In this document: in pieces, positions 9,577 through 18,321 of the stretch | Layout of the letters: each line of letters starts with the position of its first letter | Numbering within the stretch: the stretch's first letter is position 1 | Source of the DNA: Daejeonella sp. JGW-45 | GTDB lineage: Bacteria; Bacteroidota; Bacteroidia; Sphingobacteriales; Sphingobacteriaceae | Reading direction: 5' to 3' | DNA: 64,000 nucleotides | NCBI RefSeq assembly: GCF_029360805.1 | Contig: NZ_JARKNC010000008.1 | Location: 742,339-806,338, forward strand | Notes under the pieces: model-generated | What the model was told of the DNA's origin: nothing | Seen by the model: only the letters and a program-made list of their open reading frames with translations | Databases searched by the model: none | Translations under genes and position numbers: made by a program

Positions 9577-9719
9577 AGTTATACGTTTTACGTTATAAGT
9601 TTCTAAACATTGCATTATCGATAAACTTAGAAATTACACTTCACGTGTGACTTCTTTACCAGCTGTTTCTTATGCGTCAACACGTGAACATACAACTTAT
9701 AACGTAAAACGTACAACTC
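9577..9719. repeat. Inverted pair of heptamer arrays (ACGTTTTACGTTATA type)
   Basis: Two arms about 25 bp long, at 9577-9602 and 9692-9719, are reverse complements with about one mismatch over the shared core. Each is made of 7-bp words (AGTTATA, CGTTTTA, CGTTATA and complements). About 90 bp lie between them, including a CACGTGTGA/CACGTGAAC pair. The unit fills the gap between two minus-strand genes, with the right arm ending 4 bp before the stop codon at 9724. It has no coding potential. Confidence 0.8.
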
Positions 9720-9723
9720 ACTA

Positions 9724-9975
9724 TTATGCCTTGCTGTTATTATTACGGGTGATAGCTACGATAATAACAATAAAGACAGCAATCCCAACAACCCACACCC
9801 ATGGCTGCCCATACCAGACAGCATCGCCGCCGGCATCGACATCTACCTCTACTTTATCGGGAACTGACTGGGCAAAGGATTTGACAGATAATGCAAAAGC
9901 GCTTAAGATAGCGACAAGCGACATCAGGGTTTTTCCTAAAATAGAAAGCGGCTTTAATTGATTGATTGTTTTCAT
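9724..9975 (-). CDS. Small membrane protein with signal-like N-terminus
   Basis: 83 residues. A hydrophobic N-terminal segment (~13-35, ending SFAQ, a plausible signal peptidase site) is followed by an acidic stretch VDVDAGG and a C-terminal membrane helix WVWVVGIAVFIVIIVAI, then a short polar tail. The mature form would be a ~45-residue single-pass protein with a periplasmic face. Similar short proteins occur in Sphingobacteriaceae; function unknown. Confidence 0.65.
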   Translation of the reverse strand: MKTINQLKPLSILGKTLMSLVAILSAFALSVKSFAQSVPDKVEVDVDAGGDAVWYGQPWVWVVGIAVFIVIIVAITRNNNSKA

Positions 9976-10494
9976 GATGTTTTTGTTTAGTTTTCGATAC
10001 TAATCACTACAATTAACTGCGCCTTTGGTTTTGAATGAGCCGGAGATATGAACCGAAGCATGAGGCAAGGCACCCGGCTGAAGGCTGAACGGATCACAAG
10101 GCTTACTTTTCAAATAATCGGGTTTAATTAGAAACCGGCTTTATCATCAAGATTAGTGCGCTTGCAAGGTATGTGTTGTCTTTGAAGTAATCAGTGCTGC
10201 GCTCTGTGACCCGGAATTTGTTATCAGTAATCAGTGCTGTGCTCTGTGACCAGTAATCAGTCTGTCCATTAGTCACTACTGATTACTGATCACTGATTAC
10301 TGATCACCGAATACCGGTTACTGATTACTGATTACCCAACACCGATCCCCCCAACATGGTAACATTGATCGAAAACATTTTGGGCAAGATCGGACGAAAG
10401 AGCGCCAAACCCGGTTTCTACACGTCCAAATCCCCGCTCCTGACATCCTAAAAATCCCTCCTCAAATTATTGCATAAAATTTCTCAATTAAGTA
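9976..10494. other. Non-coding stretch upstream of atpD holding heptamer arrays
   Basis: This gap (to the atpD promoter) holds no convincing gene. Bases 9976-10180 show no clear structure. From 10187 the sequence becomes a series of 7-bp words on both orientations (next entry). After 10356 it is unique sequence leading into the promoter. Confidence 0.7.
10187..10355. repeat. Heptamer arrays, GTAATCA / CTGATTA type
   Basis: A near-identical 24-bp segment occurs at 10188-10211 and 10228-10251 (one mismatch). It is built from words GTAATCA, GTGCTGT and GCTCTGT. From 10279 to 10355 eleven consecutive heptamers can be read without slippage (CTGATTA, CTGATCA, CTGATTA, CTGATCA, CCGAATA, CCGGTTA, CTGATTA, CTGATTA, CCCAACA, CCGATCC, CCCCAAC). 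The right half is largely the reverse complement of the left half, so the region could fold into a long imperfect hairpin. Confidence 0.85.
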
Positions 10495-10524
10495 TTTGAT
10501 TTACGGGGATAAAGAGTATTTTTG
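10495..10524 (+). promoter_or_regulatory. Bacteroidota-type promoter of atpDC
   Basis: A TTTG box (10495-10498) and a perfect -7 element TATTTTTG (10517-10524) are separated by 18 bp, matching the Bacteroidota sigma-A consensus (TTTG ... TAnnTTTG). Transcription would start near 10531, leaving a 5' UTR of about 60 nt before atpD. Confidence 0.75.
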
Positions 10525-10569
10525 CAGACCAAAAAACACCCTTTAAAACGGGTGTAAATTGTTGATTAA

Positions 10570-12096
<1,527 letters not shown>

Positions 12097-12099
12097 ATA

Positions 12100-12173
12100 G
12101 GTATCAGGTATCAGGTATCAGCTGCTGATACCTGATACCTGATACCTGATACCTGAAACCTCATACCTTATAT
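12100..12173 (+). repeat. Heptamer array forming a perfect 22-bp hairpin between atpD and atpC
   Basis: Three GGTATCA words, GCTG, then four CTGATAC words and the decayed copies CTGAAAC, CTCATAC, CTTATAT. Bases 12100-12121 are perfectly complementary to 12125-12146 with a 3-nt loop. The last word ends at 12173, directly against the atpC ATG. In mRNA it would be a very stable stem inside the operon. Confidence 0.92.
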
Positions 12174-12422
12174 ATGAAACTAGAAATACTAACCCCCGAT
12201 AAAAAAGTCTTCGAAGGCGAAGTGAGATCTGTAACCGTACCTGGTACTATGGGATCTTTCGAGGTACTTAAGGATCATGCTCCTATAGTTTCGACCCTGG
12301 AAGATGGAAAAGTTATCATTCGTACAGGTAGTACTGACGAGACCATCTTGATTAAAGGCGGAGTAATAGAGGTACTTGATAATAACATAATGGTATTAGC
12401 CGAAGGAGCTCAAAACTCCTAA
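12174..12422 (+). CDS. atpC: F1Fo ATP synthase subunit epsilon
   Basis: 82 residues: only the N-terminal beta-sandwich of epsilon (LEILTPDKKVFEGEVRSVTVPGTMGSFEVLKDHAPIVS split over strands), without the C-terminal helical hairpin that inhibits ATP hydrolysis in E. coli (~139 residues). The short form is usual in Bacteroidota. It connects the rotor to F1, one copy against three beta. Start ATG abuts the heptamer hairpin, so no separate ribosome site is visible. Confidence 0.96.
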   Translation: MKLEILTPDKKVFEGEVRSVTVPGTMGSFEVLKDHAPIVSTLEDGKVIIRTGSTDETILIKGGVIEVLDNNIMVLAEGAQNS

Positions 12423-12434
12423 GAACTCAACCTT

Positions 12435-12476
12435 AAAAAAAGCCCTCCCGATCTTATGATCCGGAGGGCTTTTTTA
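12435..12476 (+). terminator. Rho-independent terminator of atpDC
   Basis: Stem AGCCCTCC..GATC / GATC..GGAGGGCT, small loop, flanked by an A-run on the left and a T-run on the right. Strong and possibly bidirectional. Confidence 0.95.
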
Positions 12477-12538
12477 TGCTCTGAACTTACAGTTATTTTG
12501 CTCCATGAAGCTATTTCAGGCAGAATATCGTTTATATG

Positions 12539-12598
12539 CTATGCAAGCATAGTTTTTTGAACTGAGAACCCAAAACGGTTTTGGTATACGTACCAAAA
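12539..12598 (+). promoter_or_regulatory. Two palindromes upstream of the ilv leader (candidate operators)
   Basis: CTATGC-AA-GCATAG at 12539-12552, and TTTTGGTA-TACG-TACCAAAA at 12579-12598, both perfect inverted repeats. The second ends 33 bp before a -7-like box. Size and symmetry suit a dimeric repressor or activator site; the protein is unknown. Confidence 0.4.
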
Positions 12599-12631
12599 TT
12601 AAAGTTAAAATTATACTTATATTCAAGTATT

Positions 12632-12639
12632 TAATTTTG
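12632..12639 (+). promoter_or_regulatory. Putative -7 box for the ilv-leu operon
   Basis: TAATTTTG matches the Bacteroidota -7 consensus TAnnTTTG. No good TTTG -33 box is at the right distance, which may mean an activator is needed. Transcripts would begin near 12646, about 115 nt before the leader peptide. Confidence 0.4.
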
Positions 12640-12760
12640 GCAATAAGTGGTTGTCGAAATTATATTCGGAATAAAAAAATATCAATTAAAGCTTGTTATA
12701 AATAAAGCAAGGTTTTAAATTGAGATATTAATAAAAACGAACAATATAAACGTTTGCGCG

Positions 12761-12868
12761 ATGAACAGTTTAATAAAAAATCCGGCTCAAATCAGGCTTA
12801 ATTCATTTGAACTATTCGTCATTTATATTCTCTCACTTGTCATTCTCATTCCAACTATAAAGGCGTAA
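12761..12868 (+). CDS. Branched-chain amino acid leader peptide
   Basis: 35-codon ORF starting MNSLIKNPAQ and ending IPTIKA. Its middle, FELFVIYILSLVILIPTI, is almost all Leu, Ile and Val codons: just before the stop, the pattern expected of a ribosome-stalling leader such as E. coli ilvL. It is too short for usual gene calling. It ends exactly at the start of an antiterminator/terminator pair, 115 bp upstream of ilvD. It should sense charged tRNA-Leu/Ile/Val by ribosome speed (family knowledge); identification is from composition, position and RNA pairing. Confidence 0.85.
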   Translation: MNSLIKNPAQIRLNSFELFVIYILSLVILIPTIKA

Positions 12869-12928
12869 GATTCAGAAGATTTACTTAAAACAATCGGACG
12901 CCTTCTCACCCAGAGAGGCTTTTTTTTT
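12860..12928 (+). promoter_or_regulatory. Transcription attenuator of the ilv-leu operon
   Basis: Terminator: GCCTTCTC...GAGAGGC at 12900-12919 followed by nine T (12920-12928). Antiterminator: AAGGCGT at 12860-12866, overlapping the leader peptide stop, is a perfect complement of ACGCCTT at 12898-12904, which contains the 5' arm of the terminator. The two folds exclude each other. A ribosome stalled in the Leu/Ile/Val run leaves 12860-12866 free (read-through); one that reaches the stop covers it (termination). Confidence 0.85.
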
Positions 12929-12983
12929 AAAAGGCCGGATATGAGAGACCAATAATCAGCGATACACAGAGATAAAAAATATA

Positions 12984-14663
12984 ATGGAACTTAACAAATA
13001 CAGTAAGACAGTAACACAAGACTCGACGCAGCCGGCTTCCCAGGCTATGCTGCACGGCATCGGATTGACAAAAGCGGATCTGGCGAAAGCTCAGGTGGGT
13101 ATTGTAAGTATGGGCTATGATGGCAATACCTGCAACATGCACCTTAATGATCTGGCACAGATTGTCAAAAAAGGCGTGTGGAACAATGATCTTGTTGGTT
13201 TGATGTTTCATACTATAGGAATAAGTGATGGGATCACAAATGGTACCGAGGGAATGCGTTTCTCTTTGGTGTCCCGTGATCTGATCGCTGACTCCATTGA
13301 AACAGTATGCGGCGGCCACTATTACGACGGGCTGATCGCCTTACCTGGCTGCGATAAGAATATGCCCGGTGCTGTCATGGCAATGGGTAGATTAAACCGT
13401 CCGGCTATTATGGTTTACGGCGGAAGTATCCACTCGGGAAATTACAAAGGACAATCACTAAATATCGTGTCAGCATTTGAAGCCCTGGGCCAGAAGATTG
13501 CCGGCAACCTGGCTGAAGAAGATTTCCAGGGAATTATTGAGCATGCTTGTCCGGGAGCGGGTGCCTGTGGCGGTATGTATACTGCCAATACCATGGCATC
13601 AGCTATTGAAGCAATGGGAATGAGCTTGCCTTACAGTTCTTCTTACCCGGCTCTCAGCAAGGAGAAACAGGACGAATGCCTGGAAGCCGGCAAATACATC
13701 CGGATCCTGCTTGAAAAGGATATCAAACCGAGAGATATCATGACAACTAAAGCGTTCCACAATGCTATAGTAACAGTAATGGTATTAGGCGGTTCAACAA
13801 ATGCTGTGCTTCACCTTATTGCCATGGCGAAGTCGGTAGGGGTAAAACTGGAGCTTGCCGATTTCCAGAAAATAAGTGACGAAACTTCGGTTATTGCTGA
13901 TCTAAAGCCAAGCGGAAAATACATGATGGAAGACGTTCACAACATTGGGGGCCTGCCTGCCGTATTAAAATACCTGTTAAACAAAGGGCTTATACACGGC
14001 GATTGCCTTACAGTAACAGGGAAAACATTAGCCGAAAACGTAGCAGATGCTGTAGACCTGAATTTTGAAACGCAGGATGTTATCGTACCATACGAAAAGC
14101 CTGTTAAACAAACAGGTCATCTGCAAATGCTCTACGGAAATCTTGCGCCCCAGGGATCTGTTGCTAAGATCAGCGGTAAAGAAGGTGAGAAATTTACAGG
14201 TCCGGCCCGCGTATTTGATGGTGAGTTTGAACTGATAGCCGGAATAAACAGCGGCAAGGTGAAAGCAGGAGATGTGGTGGTAATTCGGTATGTGGGGCCT
14301 AAAGGCGGCCCTGGCATGTCAGAAATGCTTAAACCAACATCGGCAATATTTGGTGCCGGTCTGGGATCTTCTGTAGCATTAATTACGGACGGCCGTTTTT
14401 CGGGCGGAACCCACGGGTTTGTAGTCGGACACATTACACCCGAAGCATTTGAAGGCGGTAACATTGGCTTGGTTAAAGACAATGATATCATAGAGCTTGA
14501 CGCGACGAAAAATTCGATCAACCTGATGATCCCGGATGAAGAAATGCAAGCCCGGCGACAAGCCTGGAAACAACCGGAGCCGCCGGTGAAGAACGGAGTA
14601 TTATATAAATATTTCAAACAAGTAAAGAACGCAAGCGAAGGCTGCGTTACAGACGAAGCATAA
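12984..14663 (+). CDS. ilvD: Dihydroxy-acid dehydratase
   Basis: 559 residues; dehydrates 2,3-dihydroxy-isovalerate and -3-methylvalerate to the 2-keto acids of valine/leucine and isoleucine. Fe-S ligand motifs GCDKNMPG and [17 protein letters not shown] are present, as are the [10 protein letters not shown] and [16 protein letters not shown] motifs. First structural gene behind the attenuator; ilvB starts on the base after its stop codon. Confidence 0.99.
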   Translation: MELNKYSKTVTQDSTQPASQAMLHGIGLTKADLAKAQVGIVSMGYDGNTCNMHLNDLAQIVKKGVWNNDLVGLMFHTIGISDGITNGTEGMRFSLVSRDLIADSIETVCGGHYYDGLIALPGCDKNMPGAVMAMGRLNRPAIMVYGGSIHSGNYKGQSLNIVSAFEALGQKIAGNLAEEDFQGIIEHACPGAGACGGMYTANTMASAIEAMGMSLPYSSSYPALSKEKQDECLEAGKYIRILLEKDIKPRDIMTTKAFHNAIVTVMVLGGSTNAVLHLIAMAKSVGVKLELADFQKISDETSVIADLKPSGKYMMEDVHNIGGLPAVLKYLLNKGLIHGDCLTVTGKTLAENVADAVDLNFETQDVIVPYEKPVKQTGHLQMLYGNLAPQGSVAKISGKEGEKFTGPARVFDGEFELIAGINSGKVKAGDVVVIRYVGPKGGPGMSEMLKPTSAIFGAGLGSSVALITDGRFSGGTHGFVVGHITPEAFEGGNIGLVKDNDIIELDATKNSINLMIPDEEMQARRQAWKQPEPPVKNGVLYKYFKQVKNASEGCVTDEA

Positions 14664-16460
14664 ATGGATGAAGGGACGAACCAGCTCATCAGGTCAGCCC
14701 CGGAAATGAAAAAAGAATTTATTATGGAAATTGCGCAACAGGAAATACCCAACTCAGCCGAAACGAAAACCGTTGAAGTTTCGGGCTCTGTAGCCTTGTT
14801 AGAAGCTTTGATCGCAGAAGGCACCGAAGTTATTTTCGGATACCCGGGCGGAGCGATCATGCCTATATATGATGCTTTATACGATTATAAAGAAAAGCTT
14901 AACCACATCCTTGTAAGGCACGAGCAGGGTGGGATTCATGCCGGACAGGGTTTTGCCCGTACATCCGGTAAAGTAGGTATTGTATTTGCGACCAGCGGCC
15001 CTGGTGCAACTAATCTTATTACCGGTCTGGCCGATGCCATGATAGACAGCACGCCGCTTGTTTGTATAACCGGACAGGTATTTGCCCACCTGCTTGGTAC
15101 AGACGCCTTCCAGGAAACAGACGTAATAAACATCACTACCCCTGTAACCAAATGGAACTACCAGGTAACTGATGCTACAGAAATTCCGGAGGTGATCAGC
15201 AAAGCCTTCTATATCGCAAGAAGCGGAAGACCCGGACCAGTGCTTATTGATATAACCAAGAATGCGCAGATCCAGAAGTTCGACTTTGCAGGTTATAAAC
15301 CGTGTGATCATATCCGCAGCTACAGACCGAAACCGATCATTCGCAAGGAATATATTCAGAAAGCAGCCGACCTGATCAATTCAGCAAAGAAGCCATTTGT
15401 TCTTTGGGGCCAGGGTGTAATACTTGGAGAGGCGGAAAAAGAGTTTAAAGCTTTCGTAGAAAAAAGCGGAATACCGTCTGCCTGGACAATTCTTGGAGCA
15501 GGTGCTATTCCGACAGATCACCCGCTGAATGTTGGAATGCTGGGAATGCACGGTAACTATGGACCGAATGTACTCACCAACGAGTGTGATGTACTGATTG
15601 CTATCGGGATGCGTTTCGACGATCGCGTTACCGGAAGGCTTGATAGGTATGCTAAGCAGGCTAAAGTGGTTCATCTGGATATCGACCCTTCTGAGATCGA
15701 CAAAAACGTTCAGACGACCGTACCTGTGTGGGGAGATTGCAAGGAAACGCTGCCAGCCTTAACGGAACTTATCCAGGAAAGAACATTCCCGGAATGGATA
15801 GCGAAATTCAAGGAATATACAGAAAAAGAAGTTGAAGCTGTTATTAATGCGGAGCTGCACCCCGGATCAGGAGAACTTACCATGGGAGAGGCTATTCATC
15901 AGCTGAACGAGCTTACAAAAGGTGATGCTGTAATAGTGACCGATGTGGGCCAGCATCAGATGGTAGCCTGCAGGTATGCGAAACTTAATAAGACTAGGAG
16001 CAATGTAACCAGCGGTGGTCTCGGAACAATGGGTTTTGCGCTGCCGGCAGCTATCGGCGCTAAGTTTGGCGCCCCGGAAAGGGATGTTGTTGCAGTGATC
16101 GGCGACGGTGGCTTCCAGATGACCCTGCAGGAGCTGGGAACTATTATGCAGAGCGGGATTGACGTAAAGATCCTTATCCTTAACAACCGTTTCCTCGGAA
16201 TGGTACGCCAATGGCAGGAACTGTTTAATGAAAATCGCTATTCCTTCGTGGACATGACAAGCCCTGATTTTGTGGCCCTTGCCGCAGCTTACGGTATTGC
16301 TGGGAAAAGCGTATCAGAACGGTCAGACCTCAATGCTTCACTGGAAGAAATGATGAACCATAAGGGGTCGTTCCTGCTTGAAGTTATGGTTACTAAAGAA
16401 AATAACGTGTTTCCAATGGTACCTCAGGGATGCAGTGTGGCAGAAATCAGGTTGAAATAA
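14664..16460 (+). CDS. ilvB: Acetolactate synthase, large (catalytic) subunit
   Basis: 598 residues from the ATG directly following the ilvD stop; ATGs at 14706 and 14724 are alternatives, because conserved sequence only begins around VSGSVALLEALIAEG. TPP-dependent condensation of two pyruvate, or pyruvate with 2-ketobutyrate. FGYPGGAIMPIYDAL and RHEQGGIHAGQGFAR (catalytic Glu), a central FAD-binding domain, and the TPP motif GDGGFQMTLQELGT. ilvN follows 26 bp later. Confidence 0.98.
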   Translation: MDEGTNQLIRSAPEMKKEFIMEIAQQEIPNSAETKTVEVSGSVALLEALIAEGTEVIFGYPGGAIMPIYDALYDYKEKLNHILVRHEQGGIHAGQGFARTSGKVGIVFATSGPGATNLITGLADAMIDSTPLVCITGQVFAHLLGTDAFQETDVINITTPVTKWNYQVTDATEIPEVISKAFYIARSGRPGPVLIDITKNAQIQKFDFAGYKPCDHIRSYRPKPIIRKEYIQKAADLINSAKKPFVLWGQGVILGEAEKEFKAFVEKSGIPSAWTILGAGAIPTDHPLNVGMLGMHGNYGPNVLTNECDVLIAIGMRFDDRVTGRLDRYAKQAKVVHLDIDPSEIDKNVQTTVPVWGDCKETLPALTELIQERTFPEWIAKFKEYTEKEVEAVINAELHPGSGELTMGEAIHQLNELTKGDAVIVTDVGQHQMVACRYAKLNKTRSNVTSGGLGTMGFALPAAIGAKFGAPERDVVAVIGDGGFQMTLQELGTIMQSGIDVKILILNNRFLGMVRQWQELFNENRYSFVDMTSPDFVALAAAYGIAGKSVSERSDLNASLEEMMNHKGSFLLEVMVTKENNVFPMVPQGCSVAEIRLK

Positions 16461-16486
16461 TTCCTGCAGTTTAAAACGAGATCAAT

Positions 16487-17107
16487 ATGAGCAATCAGAA
16501 TCATACAGAAAAGCCGGCAGGTAAACAGGAATTTAACATTACTGTATACACGGAAAACCAGATTGGCCTTCTTAACCGAATAGCCATCATCTTTACCAGG
16601 AGGAAAATCAACATTGACAGCCTGAACACCTCTCCTTCAGAAATTGAAAGTATACATCGCTTCAATATCGTGGTGAACGAGACCGAGGATGTGGTCAGAA
16701 AACTATCCCGTCAGATCGAGAAGCAGGTCGAGGTACTCAAGGTGTACTACAATACTAACGAAGATGTGATCTGGCAGGAACTTGCCCTTTATAAGGTCCC
16801 TACCGATATCATCGCTGAAAAGGCAAGCGTAGAACGTTTACTTCGCGAAAATGGCGCACGTGCTGTGGTGATCCGCAAGGACTATACGGTATTTGAAACT
16901 ACCGGCCACCGCGAAGAAACAGACGCCCTTATTAAGATCCTTCAGCCCTTCGGCCTGATCGAATTCGTAAGAAGCGCGCGTGTAGCGATCATCAAACATA
17001 GTGATGGCTTTAACAGAAAGCTCCGTGAATTTGAACGGCTGGAACCGGGAGAGGAAGTTTCAGAAAATGAATACCTGAACAATGGCCAGAGGATCTTTAC
17101 GATGTAG
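16487..17107 (+). CDS. ilvN: Acetolactate synthase, small (regulatory) subunit
   Basis: 206 residues: N-terminal ACT domain (FNITVYTENQIGLLNRIAII, RRKINIDSLNTSPSE) that binds valine for feedback inhibition, and a C-terminal ALS small-subunit domain (RLLRENGARAVVIRKDYTVFE). It is longer than E. coli IlvN/IlvH (~100-165) at the C-terminus, as in other Bacteroidota. Works with IlvB; same operon. Confidence 0.97.
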   Translation: MSNQNHTEKPAGKQEFNITVYTENQIGLLNRIAIIFTRRKINIDSLNTSPSEIESIHRFNIVVNETEDVVRKLSRQIEKQVEVLKVYYNTNEDVIWQELALYKVPTDIIAEKASVERLLRENGARAVVIRKDYTVFETTGHREETDALIKILQPFGLIEFVRSARVAIIKHSDGFNRKLREFERLEPGEEVSENEYLNNGQRIFTM

Positions 17108-17174
17108 GCCTTCAATAGCATATTAAAACAAAATCATAAATAAAGAAACACAACAAAAGTAAAAAAAGAAGAAT

Positions 17175-18230
17175 ATGGCAACTATCAATTTCGGTGGAGT
17201 TAATGAAGAAGTAGTAACCCGCGAAGAATTTCCGTTAGACAAAGCTCGTGAAATTTTAAAGGATGAAACTGTAGCAATTATTGGTTATGGTGTTCAAGGG
17301 CCGGGTCAGGCATTAAATCTGCGTGATAATGGCATCAACGTGATCATTGGTCAGCGTAAAGATTCCAAAACCTGGGATAAAGCAATCGCTGACGGATGGG
17401 TACCAGGCGAAACTCTTTTCGAGATCGAAGAAGCTGCTGACAAAGGAACAATCATCCAGTATCTTTTATCTGATGCTGGTCAGATCGCTCTTTGGCCAAC
17501 AATTAAAAAATATCTGACTCCGGGAAAAGCTCTTTATTTCTCTCACGGCTTTGGTATTACTTACAAAGAGCAAACTGGCATCATTCCTCCGGCTGATGTA
17601 GATGTGATTCTTGTTGCTCCTAAAGGATCAGGAACTTCATTACGCCGCTTGTTCTTAGCAGGAAAGGGTTTGAACTCGTCTTTCGCTGTCCACCAGGATG
17701 CTACAGGAAAAGGCAGGACCCGTGCTATTGCATTAGGTATAGGTGTTGGTTCAGGTTACTTGTTCGAGACTGATTTCCGTAAAGAAGTATTCTCTGACCT
17801 TACAGGCGAGCGTGGTACTTTAATGGGCGCTATCGCTGGTATTTTCGAAGCACAATACAATACGCTTCGTTCCAATGGCCACTCTCCTTCTGAAGCGTTC
17901 AACGAAACAGTAGAAGAGCTTACTCAAAGCTTAATGCCATTGGTTGCTGAGAATGGAATGGACTGGATGTATGCTAATTGCTCAACTACAGCACAACGTG
18001 GTGCATTAGACTGGAAGGGTAAATTCCGCGATGCAACGCAGCCTGTATTTGATGAGTTATACAAAAGCGTAGCATCAGGTAAAGAAGCTGAACGTACAAT
18101 TAAATTAAATAGCGAACCGGATTACCGTGTTAAGCTTGAAGCAGAACTTAAAACAGTTCGTGATAGTGAAATATGGCAAGCGGGACAAGCTGTGAGAAGC
18201 TTGAGACCTGAAAACCAACCGGAAAAATAA
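17175..18230 (+). CDS. ilvC: Ketol-acid reductoisomerase (KARI)
   Basis: 351 residues. Mg-dependent alkyl migration and NAD(P)H reduction of acetolactate/acetohydroxybutyrate. Rossmann motif IIGYGVQGPGQALNLRDNG, cofactor loop VIIGQRKDSKTW, VAPKGSGTSLRR and GERGTLMGAI with metal-binding acids, and AENGMDWMYANCSTTAQRGALDW. GPGQ replaces the GHAHA found in enteric and many other KARIs; I recall this as the usual Bacteroidota form. The 67-bp gap upstream is A-rich without an obvious promoter. More AT-rich, regular codons suggest high expression. Confidence 0.98.
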   Translation: MATINFGGVNEEVVTREEFPLDKAREILKDETVAIIGYGVQGPGQALNLRDNGINVIIGQRKDSKTWDKAIADGWVPGETLFEIEEAADKGTIIQYLLSDAGQIALWPTIKKYLTPGKALYFSHGFGITYKEQTGIIPPADVDVILVAPKGSGTSLRRLFLAGKGLNSSFAVHQDATGKGRTRAIALGIGVGSGYLFETDFRKEVFSDLTGERGTLMGAIAGIFEAQYNTLRSNGHSPSEAFNETVEELTQSLMPLVAENGMDWMYANCSTTAQRGALDWKGKFRDATQPVFDELYKSVASGKEAERTIKLNSEPDYRVKLEAELKTVRDSEIWQAGQAVRSLRPENQPEK

Positions 18231-18231
18231 G

Positions 18232-18317
18232 AAGTTGTAAGTGGTACGTTTTACGTTTTACGTCTAACGTACCACTTTAGACTAAACGTAAAACGTATAA
18301 CTTAAAACGTACAACTT
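18232..18317. repeat. Heptamer array with inverted arms between ilvC and the leuC paralogue
   Basis: Words AAGTTGT, AAGTGGT, ACGTTTT, ACGTTTT, ACGTCTA, ACGTACC, ACTTTAG, then the reverse-complement series ACGTAAA, ACGTATA, ACTTAAA, ACGTACA, ACTT. It starts one base after the ilvC stop and ends 4 bp before the next ATG, filling the whole gap. Could form an imperfect hairpin inside the operon. Confidence 0.88.
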
Positions 18318-18321
18318 AACA

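Noticed and set aside
10187-10355. CRISPR-like look of repeated CTGATTA and the duplicated 24-mer
   Set aside because: Units are 7 bp with no unique spacers of constant length, and no cas genes are present.
14132-14860. 242-residue antisense ORF
   Set aside because: Runs opposite to ilvD/ilvB over strongly conserved coding sequence; composition is that of a shadow frame.
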